Shown here piece by piece: positions 1 to 12,800 of a stretch of DNA of 64,000 nt (its first letter is position 1; the number at the start of each line of letters is the position of its first letter). Both the position numbers and the translations under genes were made by a program. This DNA comes from Gavia stellata (taxonomy: Eukaryota; Chordata; Aves; Gaviiformes; Gaviidae), in the NCBI RefSeq assembly GCF_030936135.1, contig NC_082603.1, positions 29,885,236-29,949,235 on the forward strand, given 5' to 3'. A model generated the notes under the pieces. That model was not told the origin of the DNA. It did no database searches and saw only the letters and a program-made list of their open reading frames with translations.

Positions 1-3000
1 TTTTAATAAGAAATTAGGCCAGCTGCTCTAGCTAAGAGCAGCCACAGGTACAGCAGATGTAATTTCCTTGACTCGGAACACCCGTTCCCTCTGGGGCACT
101 CTGTGCTCTGCAGCAGCAATCTGGTTTTGCTCTCAGACTTTGATGTTATCAGCACCTAATCCGTGCCACACCAGTCTTCGGCTGCAGTCTCCCACGCTGT
201 GGAATTAAAGTCACCAGACTGGGTTTTTGCTACATACAAGTCCTTGTAATATTTTATTGGCCTATATTTGCACTGGGCATAAAACAGCTTTGGACACTCT
301 GCTCTCAAATTTGAACTAGCATAGCTGAGTTTGCAATAGTGTTGTTTTCAGACTGGGTATTTGACAGTATTCTAATACTTCAGTGTTTGAGATCTTACCC
401 TGTCACTCTATACAGCAAGGGTACAGAGACAGTAAAAATGGGGTCTGAGTAGCTTGACATGACAACTGTAAAGTTTCCAGGTTTTATAGCGGTGCACAAG
501 AATGAACAGCACTGTGGTTCCTATTTACTATAGGCTGAGGTCCTTCTCAGTGACATGGTCTTACTCTCAAAAATTTGTTTGCTTTTGCTGTCCTCTGCAT
601 GATTTCATCATCAGCTGTATAGACTCCTGACTACTGTTACTGTACCACATGAGCCACAAATCCTGTCCTTAGTCATATGGGTATACATCTGAAATACCTT
701 TCTGCTGGTGTCAGTGGGCTCCATCAGGGTTTGCACTCCTGAAATCAAGGGCAAAATTTAATTCAGCAAGACTGAACAAATGATCTATCTCAAGGCCCAC
801 GGGAGGATGCATCTTGCACATCAGTAGTCACCTCCAGTGCCTCATCTCATTTCTCAGTATCAATCTTACTACCTCCTGCAAAAAAGGACCAAAGAAGGCT
901 TCTGCAGAATTAATCAGGCATTTAAATCCTCATTATTGTGATAAAAGATACTAATAGAATGCAAATATCACTAATTGGGTCCAAGCCATTTTGTCTTGCT
1001 TGTCCTTTTTGCAGATCAGAGCAGAACTCATATTGTGAAATAATTTTGCCAAATGTGGACTTTTTATCTGTCCTGAGGGTGACACTGTTGCATGGCCTTT
1101 CAGTTCCAGTAAGGGATCTGGAGGGTGAACCTCCTTACCCTGCTTCTTCTGAAAGAAAAGGTCCTGACACAGTCCCAACAGGGCTATGGCTTTCTGAGAA
1201 AATAATTATTTGGCGTGGAAGCACAAGTACATCACATCTTTAGGAATCTTGAAAAGGCTGAATCATATCAAAGGTAGCATGACAGGCCCGAACCATTTCC
1301 ACTGTGGTTCCAGCAAGACAAAGTTATTTCATAAAAAGTGTATGTTTACACTGGAACATGTCCAGACCAGTTGTCAGGAGGATGGATGATTTATTCCCCT
1401 TTAGGGTTGAAGCTTTCCTAATGCAGTTTTAACTCCTGGCCCCCATGCACCTCCCCCTCTGTGACTAAGGCCTCCTGACCAGAGAGCAGAAAGTGCTTTG
1501 TAGTCCATCTCCCCAGCATTGTTTTCATCATGGAATTATCTTTTTTCCATGTTGGTTTCCTTTTGTGCCAAATAGGAACCACACATTTAGGGGCTTCAGA
1601 GTCCTTTGTAAATACTTGAGGTTCGGGCTTCTGCGCAGCTTGAACTGCTTAAAAATTAACCAGAAGTGAATGTCTGGTCACATACACTGCAGAGCAGTGC
1701 TGGCACCAGGCTGGTTTTGTGAGATAAAACAAAACTGGCAATCTGAAATGATAAAAAAATTGTAGTTTGCCATAGGGGACAGATAAACATTTCTATCATA
1801 GTACACAGTGGCTTTCGGCAAAAGATACATGAATGTAGGGCAAAGTTATTAAAAAAGTTATTTCATAGTTTAAACCCTGGATCATTTAAAGCAGTCTTAA
1901 ATATCTTATTGTGTGTATATACAATTCAGTCTTCAGCTATAAACTTTTTAAAGTGTGATTTCTGGTTCTGCACAGCCTGGACTCTTCCCAAACTACAGCA
2001 GATACTGGGTTTCTCCTGCCCTATTTTCAAGAAACACAATTTCTATAAAATAAAATATAGCCTTTAGCCTGAAGAGGGAAAGGAAATTATTTTAAAGAGT
2101 GCTCAGGATTCCCATGAAAACATAAATCCTCTACAGTGTTTATATCCTCTTCTAACTATTAATGGTATTAAAAAAAAACCCCTCTCTTGGTTAAGCCAGA
2201 TTGAGTTTTGTGGTACCTGCTATTAAAATGGATGCAATCCTGAATATTCAGTGGTAAAATGCTCTGACTTATCCTTCCAGTAAACTTCAGAAATGTACAA
2301 ATTTCTGTGTCATGGGTTAAGGCATGATTTCATCCTGACTGTGTTCACTGAGTTGTTTTATTTAGAGCTTTAGAACTGAATAAGCTTGCGATGTCATGCT
2401 GTCTGGTTAGACTTGAGAAAGACTAAAAATGTATGTGAACCCTGCACTTGCTGGTGCCCAGATTTGCACATGCAGTCAGCCTTATGTAAAACAAGACGGT
2501 GAAACCCCAGTTTGGCTGGTATTTGTTTCCTCATGTGAATGTTTATAGTGTTTGCTTGTTTGTTTTTATCTCATCAGCCAAATTTTCTTTCCCTTGGTGA
2601 CAAAAGCAAGTAGCGTGATTTAAGTTGCAACAAGATTTACCCTTCTAAATCAAAGGTATTTTGATAACGGCAGCAGAATGTGGTGGAAATATTAACTGCT
2701 AATGTAAAAAAGTGTGGTCCTGAGTCATATATCTTGTTTTATAAATGTTCATCCCCAAACTATAGGCATTTTCTATTTTGCTTGTCAGGTGAATATATGC
2801 TGCAGAATTAAACAAACCTAATATTTTAAATTGAACGCTATTCCTGTTAGTATGTCCCATTTTGTCCTTTTGACTAAAACACTCAAAGTCCGAATTATCT
2901 TGCCTTTCTTCATTTCTTAACTCACAAAAGACTACTAAAAATTCACTCTTTTCTTTTTGGGGACATAGCACAGAGTTAATTTTGATAATTCACACAGGAA

Positions 3001-6000
3001 AAAGAAGGTAAAAATGTGTGTTAATTCATTGCTATTACTTCCATTGAGGTGCCCCAAAAAACACATTCCAAGAACAAGACCCCTGCTAGGTCTCATATGA
3101 GCTGGGAATATTTCCTGTGGCACCACAGATTTTCTTGAACAATCCTCAGTGAGGTAATTTCTTTTCCATATGTCTTGGTTCTCTAGCTGTAAGAAAGGAA
3201 AATGGTCCTTGCCTACCTCACAGAAGTATTGCACATCATGAGAATAAATCCATTAAAATTCATAAAGCACCAGGTACTTTGGTGCGTTAAAGAGAACAAG
3301 ATGATCCTTAGCCTGAGGATTTATAGTTTTAAATATGGAAGAAAATATACTTTCATGAGCCTTGCACCAGAAACCTTGAATATAATTAAGGCAGATTTGT
3401 ACATCTGTCTCAATGTAGTAATAAAGTGGCATCTGAAGAGAGAAGCATCTTCAGAACAGCATCTCCTGCACAGCTTCAGGCTCACAGCTGCCTTCTGAAG
3501 TACTCGTCCTTAGCCCAGATCCTGGCACACTGCCGATAGAGAGGGGCAAGTTATGGAAGGGGAGATTCCTGCACAGGTATGAAGGTTAACTACCTAGTTA
3601 AATGGATATCTTCCACAGACAGCAGAAGATGTATTTGGTTTAAAGCTGGATCAGATTACAGCAAAAATTCAGACATTTAAGGCCAAAGAAGCACTAAAGA
3701 TTTTAGGTATAAAGACTAACTGAATGTTGAAAAACACTTCTATTATGCTGCATTGAGTGGCCTCTCTGTCCAGATTGAATCTAGGAGGAAATCAGTAGGG
3801 GCAGATTTACATCCACAGATCTTGTCCCCAGTTTCTTGGGGTTCCCTTTAGAAAGGAAGTCTTTCAAGTACATCTGGCAAAAAATGGTTGGCTTGTGGAT
3901 ACAATTTCTGAGGCATGAAGTTCAGTATGTTGATTGTGATTGCGTATGTCCTGCTTGATGTGAGGTTTAGAGCCATTTCAGAATTATGCAGTACAAGTGT
4001 CACTGTTATGTCCTAACCAAGTCATATACACTGAAGGTTTTATTGCTGTTTTTTTTACATAACAGACAAATATACAGGGGAAGCACTGTCTGCAAAATAA
4101 TGCAGAATAATAATGTGATTATTGATCAATGTTGCAGGTGTTTAGGGTGACCATGAGGCTCTGCAGTAGTTCTTGGTTTCATTTATTGCTAAGTCAGTAC
4201 ATTCTTTAATTTCTGACTAAAACCACTTCTGAAAGCAAAATCCTCACCCAGAAATTCGATTTCTAGCAACATCCTCCCTGCCAAAAATTCCAGACCTGAC
4301 CATGTCATATATAACATCACAAGAAATAATAATGTATTTCAGAATTTCAAAGTGGCTTCATATCTGAAATCAGTGAGGGTGAATACGTGTATCACCATGC
4401 CAAGATTCATGCTTTTAAAATAAACCCCACAATTATGTCACATATATCATCTCTCCACTTGTACATTTAGCATTCTTCATTTGCAGAATACCAGATGTTT
4501 CCTGTGTAAACTTCTGTGCACATATGCAATTGATAACTTGAGAGGAAATTAATGAATTGAGAAGATAAGCCAATCTGGGCCTAAAAAGATGGTCTCCAGC
4601 TGTGAATGGAAGTGATTTATCATTGAGCTAAAGGATCAGCTTTTCTAGCTCAAACCAGCAGATACATCATTACATTTAATCCAGACTTCCACATAGATAT
4701 TTAGGAGGTTTGCAATTGACTTCAGCAGAGCCAGGATTTCACCCATAGTGTTTGCGTAGGCTGAAAGCCCATTCCCCAGAGTTATGTTATTCTTATTTAT
4801 TTATTTAGAAAATGTGGTTATTTCTGTAGTGGAGGAATAAAACCCATCAGTTTGTGCACTCGGGGTAGAAAGATTGCAGCTGTGACTGCTGTTTAGCACA
4901 GCAAAAAGAGAAAGCTTTATTCTCTCTTTTTAAGCTTCGGTAATGAGCGTGGCTCGTTGGCCTGTTGTTGTTGATACCTGCCCAAACCAGTGAAGACTTT
5001 AAGGTTTCGCAGACTAAAAGCACATACCTGGTTGGAAACATGAATGCCTGAAATATGCATGCAAACTATTATAATTTACTCAGGTAAATGTTTGTAGGAA
5101 GTGAAATTATAGATGATATTTTCAAATGGTTAGATCAGGACACAGTATTTTACCTGCAGTGAGGCTCAGCAGAATAAAGTGTTCCCAAACCTTACCACTA
5201 AACCTGTGGTGTACAGGGACTAACCAGACAGAGATGAAGAAATTGGATTGTAACTCAGATCTCAGTTTCCAGTCATACAGACATTAGGTCGTTTTATGCA
5301 AAGATAATACTATAGAACTGAATTTAATTTTGCATGCTCCAAGTACTTTTCATCTGACTCATGTCCATGAACTAGCTTACTCTGGGTCTCAAAAAGCAAC
5401 TAAGACCGAGGCCTTAGAAACAGCTCAGCATGCCAGAAAGGATGCTGCCACTATGAAGATAATCATTAAGATTACACTTTTCTTAAATTCCCTTTTACTT
5501 CTTATGCTACTTTGTTGTACTAAGGGATTCAAAGCTCCAGTAACTTGCTCAGTTCCTTCCTCTTGGTGTAGGAATTATAGTCCTTTATGCAGCAGAAACA
5601 GAATAATGTGACTTAACATTATGTCACAAACACACACGCATGAAATCCACTGCACATACATCACAGCAAAGTCACTGGGGAGATACAGATGCCATGAAGT
5701 GGGCATCTTCCCAATACAGATGAAGATGGTGGTTTTGTGGAAAGCTACAAAAGAGAGTGCGCTCAGCTGCTGTTCCATGACTAATATAATTTGGCCCATT
5801 CTCAGTAAGACATTGATACAATAGAAAAACATGCAGGTTTCGGACAGCCCGGCTAAGTGCAACTTGGAGGAGAAAAAAAAGCTTTTTATAAGCTTTTCAT
5901 GCCAGTTCCTTCTGATTTGAGGTCCTAGTAACTCTAATTAAAGTACTTGGTGCGCTGATGCCCCAGAAATTTGGGGTTTTGAAAGACAAACTGTGCAACA

Positions 6001-6855
6001 TTTTTAATTTTAATAAGTCAAACTCCAAAGGGAACTCTTTGTGTTTTAAACACACACTGGGCCTAGGTGTCCCTGCCCAATATGGTATGAGATCACCAGC
6101 TTGAGAAACTTTCAAACAATGGCAAAACTTGGTCTTTCTGCATGAGCAAAATACATCTGAGGCACATGCTACGTTCAGTCAGGAAACTAATCCCACTAGC
6201 ACCTGAAATGTTGAGACAGACGGATATTCAGGCAAGGCTATAAAAATGCCATCAGTGCTATAATGCTGGTCTGAAAGGACAACCCTGACTTCTGCCAAAC
6301 AAAGTAAAACAAACAAGAAAAAGCCACAAAGCAGAACAAATAATGTGATAAAAATAAAGAATAAAAAGATCACAACAGCGGTCTTTCTAATTGTGTCATT
6401 CATTTGAGAGTTTCTATGAGCAGTTGTAACAGCACTTTTAAGAATTATTTCCTGAAAAATGTGGATTTTTGTGGATATTTAAGGTTTTACCTATTACAAC
6501 TGTCTGCCCTTATTTAAATTAACATTACATTTTAATACTGTCTTGGCCTTAATAATAGATTTCATGATGAGTTCCACAGGCTACATGTGATTCTGTGGGG
6601 ATAAAAAAAAAACCTGCCCCAGTGTTGTTAGTACTTCTGATACCTTTGGTGGCCATTCATTTAAATTTTACTAGAAACAGGCAGTATAAACATCTGATAA
6701 CTTGAAAACCAACCTCTGAAATTTTCTTGATTCTTTTTCTTGATTTAAACAAAATATTCATCCTTAGGTTCAGAACTTATCCTTAGGCCACAGTTCCTCA
6801 TGCAGTTAGGTACAAAATGTTGCCTTTAGAAAGCAGAAAGAATGAATGCAGTTAC
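1..6855 (-). other. SLC1A7: SLC1A7 intron 3 (partial), no exon recognised
   Basis: AT-rich intronic sequence downstream of exon 3. I searched the minus strand for the expected exon starting with AACATGTTCCC-type sequence and for the later FFSATMG exon and found neither. No repeat family is recognised. Short open frames here look random. Confidence 0.6.
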
Positions 6856-9800
6856 CTGATTAAGTCAAGCAGTGCATCTGCAGAGCTCATGATGGGCTTT
6901 CCGCCCTCTTCAGTGCTCTCCTTCTGTGCCGCTCCACCAGGATGGATAATGGAGACCATAATTATTCCCACAATCACAGCCACAAATGTTGTCCACAGGT
7001 AGTAAGTGACGGTTATGATACCTAATCGACTGGAAGTCTTGGCATCCAGGGCTGCTAGCCCAGACATTAAGCTGTGGAAAGAAAACACAACATATATAGT
7101 ATCTTTTGCATAACATTAATGCAACTGAAAACGTAATTTCCTAATTATTCTGGTTTACCTGTTTCTCTCAGGATTGCCTGCATAACTGTTTTTAGAAGCT
7201 TCCAGTGACACTAAAGCTGTAGCCTCTGTGTATAAAGGGATGTTTCCCAATTGCCATGTGAGATCCTGGTTACTTGAAGGAACTTGAAAGCTCAGGCTGC
7301 ACACACACATGGGGAGTGAATCCCATTGACTGTTCCCTGAAGATCAAGCGATAGTTTTACATAATCTACATGTGTGATGGCTCAGTTCACAGGAGCAGTG
7401 GCAATAATCAGTCATACAAACCTAGGTTTGAAATTCTATACATAGTTTTATGGAATGATAGAATAATTCAGGTCGGAAGGGACCTCTGAAGGAAATCTGG
7501 TCAAGCCTCTTACCCCTTCCTGTGTGAAGCCAGACCACAACTTCAAAATGAAAAACACTAAGGGGAAATTTTGTCATATAGTCCTTTTTTTACCTAAAAG
7601 AATAACTTTTTTCCTTTCTAAATCAATACAAAGCACAGTATATTTTTGCTTTACGAGGGGATACATTGGGGAGCGGACTGTGGTTCAGTGTACCTCCGGT
7701 TGAAGTGAAGACATGCAGAGGAAACTCATTCATGGGCAGGTGTGGCTGCACAGTGGCGAGCAAAGAAAATGCTATGGTCGCTTCACCCTTTCCTTTCCCC
7801 ACTAGCTCCCTGCCCACCGCTGCCAGAAGATGACCAGTAGTCATCCTCTTGCTTGTATAGCTTGCCTCTGCCAAGCTATACAACTCTCTGCTAAGTGCTT
7901 TAGCTCCCACTGACCCTCTTTTATAGGCAAATTAGACAGGGCACTGTTTCGTCCCTGAACTTGCTCCAGGCTGCTCTGACATAGACTCTGACACTGGTTC
8001 CAAGCGACCCGAGGCTGAGATTTGAGTTTCCAGTGACACCAGTGTTGCTTGGGGCTTCCAGCTTGTGTCAGAAATAGTGTGGCCAGCAGGAGTAGGGAAG
8101 TGATGGTCCCCCTGTACTCGGCACTGCTGAGGCCGCACCTTGAATACTATGTTCAGTTTTGGGCCCCTCACTACAAGAAGGACATTGAGGTGCTGGAGCA
8201 TGTCCAGAGAAGGGCGATGAAGCTGGAGAAGGGTCTAGAGCCCAAGTCTTATGAGGAGCAGCTGAGGGAACTGGGGTTGTTTAGCCTGGAGAAGAGGAGG
8301 CTGAGGGGAGACCTTATCGCTCTCTACAACTACCTGAAAGGAGGTTGCAGAGAGGTGGGTGCTGGTCTCTTCTCCCAAGTAACAGGCGATAGGACAAGAG
8401 GAAATGGCCTCAAGTTGTGCCAAGGGAGGTTTAGATTGGATATTAGGAAAAATTTCTTCATCAAAAGGGTTATCAAACATTGGAACAGGCTGCCCAGGGA
8501 GGTGGTGGAGTCACCATTCCTGGAGGTATTTAAAAGATGTGTGGATGAGGCGCTTGGGGACATGGTTTAGTGGTGGACTTGGCGGTGTTACGTTTACGGT
8601 TGGATTCGATGATCTTAAAGGTCCTTTCCAACCTAAATGATTCTATGATTCTATGAATAATTCTCTGTAAACTCTTCAAAGCATATATCTCAGGAAAACT
8701 GCAGGTGAAATAGAATACCACATTTACTATTTGGTGTGCCCCACTGTCTAGCTTCCTCATCAAAACAGAACCATTTATCAGGCCTTTCCCCATAAATAGT
8801 CATTTACTAAGCTGCACTTCCTTGAATGGGATCTCCTTGACCTCACTCTGCTGAGTGAGGTTGTCTAGAGCCAATGCTAAAATGCAGCTTAACCTTTATA
8901 GTAGATTTAATGAAATCAAATGGGTGGGATTTAGTGCTCAGGTTGCTGCTATCCACTAGATTAATTAAGAAAATGTATTGCTTTTCTGCATTGCCAATCT
9001 CTCATCTAGCATGGGTTTTGTTAACACTGTAGGAGCAAGGGGGAAACATTGGTTGCACTGTAATATGGATCATTTAGAAAATGAGCATCTTGATAACTCT
9101 CACCCTGTAACCATTGTTCTTCCCTCTCTTTTATCATTGTATTTGATAAAAAATCCATCTTTCTGCATGTCTGTAAGGCATTGTGTACAAACACAGCACC
9201 ACATATTAAAAATCCAGTAGCAGCAATGATACTTAGCTCCTTGGCATTTCTCTTGGACAGGCCCATATGGAAGAGTAAATATTCTAAAACATTTTTTTGA
9301 CAAAACAGTTGAGTTAAATACATTTATCTCAAATTAATGTGTTAGTTTTCTGTACAACAATATCTATGTTGTTATTATATTTCTAGAACTGAACTCTTCT
9401 CACAGGCTGAGGTACCTCAGGCCCTTGAGCCAGTTCAACAGCTCACTGATGCACAAAAGAGATACCTATATTGTACCTATATTGTACCTATAGACTTCAG
9501 CACTGTTCCACCCCCACTCTAACCTTCCCAGAAGAAAAAGGAAAAATGAAAGTCGGGTTGATTTTTAACTAGCTGGATGTTTTTCATGGCAATCATTTTC
9601 AGTGTTCTTTGTAGATATATTATGCAGGGAAACAGCCAATAGTGGTATGAAGGCCTGACTGTTGACCAGCAGATCTGTAACTTGTAGGGACGACACCATG
9701 CAGAGTGATTACTTGGAGAGGGCACTACTGAGGAGACCGACAGTACACTTCTCTTCCTGGTACTGCCCTGATGCCACTATCAATATGGTAAAGCCACACT

Positions 9801-12800
9801 GTTCCTGTTGTCCTTGATGCCGCTGTGTTGTGTTTGTTCTACGGAACAACGGGGAGATGAACCCTGCACATAGTGCTTGAATTGTCTTGATTGTTCACCT
9901 GAGAAGTATGTCCAGAAGTACTTAGGGACAAAAATCCTAATTAAATATGTCCAGTGGTTTATGTGCCTTTCAGGGTGCTACCTCAGCCTCAAGATGTTGG
10001 GCTGTTAGGATCCGGGAGGATGTTGTGCAGCTAGAATCTAGTCATACATTGGCTCTTAGGTGACAAATCCTGAGGGGGCTAATAATGAGATTGCTCTGTC
10101 TTGGGGATATTCATTAACAAGATCATCATCTGTAATGAGATTATCCTGTCACCAGATAAAGTCATGCTCAGTTCATGCTGTGATCAGAAAGTCCTCAAAA
10201 GTAATTAACTATGGAGGTGCAACAGGGGTAACTGTGGTGTGACAGAAACATGAACAAAGGTCTGGGTTCAGACAAAGCCCTGTGTTTTTCATGGCCTGCA
10301 ATGCTCAGTTTTAAGAAGAGACCAGTGGAAGCAATTCTCCAAAGGCTGCGGAGTAACACTGGTCATGTCATTTCAAGCAATTGCTCAGAATCTTTTGCAG
10401 TAAGAAAGAGACAGTAATCACTCATTAACTATTTTTTTAACTATAACTCATTAACTGTTTTTCATTTGGCTTCATATGTTTGATGTCAGAGGGAACAGGA
10501 CAGAAGGCATAAAGATTAAGAGAAATATTGATTATCACAGTTATTGTATGAAGTAAGTAATACACAGTTACATCACAGGAGTTCCTCACCGTTGCTCTCT
10601 AGAGCTCTAACATTCACATAATGTAGCCAAAGAATGACAAGAAAAAGTATTTTTCTTATTTCCTAGGGAATGGGGAAGTCAGGAGGAATAAGCTTCCAGA
10701 TGGTTTAACTTAAGATCACTATATCATGTTCAGGTTTTCCCTTCTTCTAAGACTGAACAAAGATGTTCCCATGCCATCTACTACTAGACTCTCATGAAAC
10801 ACAATGGAATGAAAAACAGTGTACCTTTAATTCTTGTCAAGCCTCAGAATCTTGTTAGGCTTGGAATAACAGGACAGATATTTGATTCATAGATTAAAAT
10901 CAATTGACTTAAACTATGCAGCTAAGTAGCTTCCACATATATGTTTCATGCCTAGCTTCCATAACATGCTCTAATGATTGCCAAATGGACAAAACAGGAT
11001 TAAGACAATGAAAAACAATCAGCAGCTTTTCTGAATAATTACAGTACATCTCACTTATTTAATCAGTCTGGCAAAAAAATTTCCCCAAAAGTGTAATTTC
11101 ATGTTCAGGGACCATTTCTTAGTTTGTATAGAAAAAAAAATTATGTCAAGCCTAAGGCTTCCAAAATATGTGTTAATGAGTTTTGGATGAGATATTAAAT
11201 CTTGTAGTGCAGGATTTAAGTGAAATCTCTGATTACTATTACTTAAGAGGTTTCTTGCACCTTCCCTTGAGACATCTGCTGCTGGATATAATAACAGGCA
11301 CCATAATAAATTAAGTAGCCCCATGACCTCTTTATCTCCTGCGTAGATTGTTCCAATTACATGTAAAAATGATCTTCCTGTGGCTTTTCTTTCTGCTGTC
11401 TAGAACAGTCTGCTTCATTTTTTTATTACATCTTGTTTATCCAACAAATCCTGGATGAAATTGTGTATTCTCAGAGACTACATGATTTGAAGAACAGCCT
11501 CCAAAATTATTGTATCTGCTGTGTATCTGTGCAAATATCTGTCCTACGGTCCTTACATGTCTGTGGCTTTCAAGCCTTGTCAAAGTTGTGTTTTGATAAC
11601 CTGAAGATCTCTACAATGCAAGCCTGATCCTCCACAATATTTTCAGGTTTACAATCTTTCTAAGGTTTGTATTTTTATTCTTAATAAGTAAAAGATATCT
11701 GGCTTTTTTACTGGGACTTAGGTAATTCTAAATCTATTCTATTTTGTTTTCTGGGAAATAAGTTGTTCCCATGCAGCCAAATCTGACTTGTCTCTTCTCT
11801 GAACTATCTAGCCACATTTTTATTGGAGAAAGAAAGTCAGAAGCCAGTAAACCAAACAGCAGCATTTTGATCAAAAGCTGGATATGGCAAATAATTCAAA
11901 AGTTTATTTATTTGCAGCATTTTAGTGGGACAGATATTTAAGGCAATTATTTCACTAAGACTTCAATTGTTTCATTGCTGATTGTTAGTAAAGAATTTCC
12001 TAGCTAAATTATTTTATCTAGGATGGCTTGATTACAGTTTGTTTACTTTTTTGGACAGTCTCCATGTGATTTATGAAAGGTTATAATAAATAATTTCTTT
12101 ATGGGGTCCTTGTAGAGGGAGGAAGGTGAAAAGCAAAGCCAGGATCAGTGGAAGATCTAATGAAACCTAGATTAAGCTTTTAAAGGGAAAATAGAAGGGA
12201 AGAGGAAGACCTGAACAACTCCAGGAATTAGTAATATATGTGTACATTAAAAATGTAAAGTCAGTTACTAGGTCGTTTAAAATATTGGTAATAGTACAAA
12301 CCAATGAAACTATTAAGCAGTAAGTTTCACGTCTGCTTTGAGAGAAATCTGTGTAAAACCCCAAACACTACTATAGCAATTTTGACGTAATGAGGAAGGG
12401 AATTTTTTCAATATCTTGGAAATCTAATTAGTCCCATGCAAACAAGTAGCTAAACACTTACGAGCACCTCTAGGCTGGTTCTGGCTGTCACTGATAAGCA
12501 TCAGAGTACTTATGAAGTATTTTATTTACAAATTAAAATAGAACTTTCTATCTTCTCTGCAATTCTGTAGCTTTTTCTGTTGCTCTCTGACAAAACCACA
12601 TTTTTTGACCTGTCTCAAGATCCAAACCTGTATCTCCAGAAAGGGAAAATACAAGAAACTGCTGTTAAGACCCCGTTCTGCATGTTTATTTTGTCTTCCT
12701 CTCCACCAGAAGCCATCTGGATGTTGCTTTGAAATAGATGGATTATGGATAAAGTTATCAGAAGGGATTAGTGTGATTAGAAAGACATTAATCCTGTCAA

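Noticed and set aside
4847-5041. Minus-strand frame starting MFPTRY, considered as SLC1A7 exon 4 (NMFPANLVEA)
   Set aside because: Only three residues match, the sequence diverges at once and the upstream base phase does not complete the Arg codon split at the end of exon 3.
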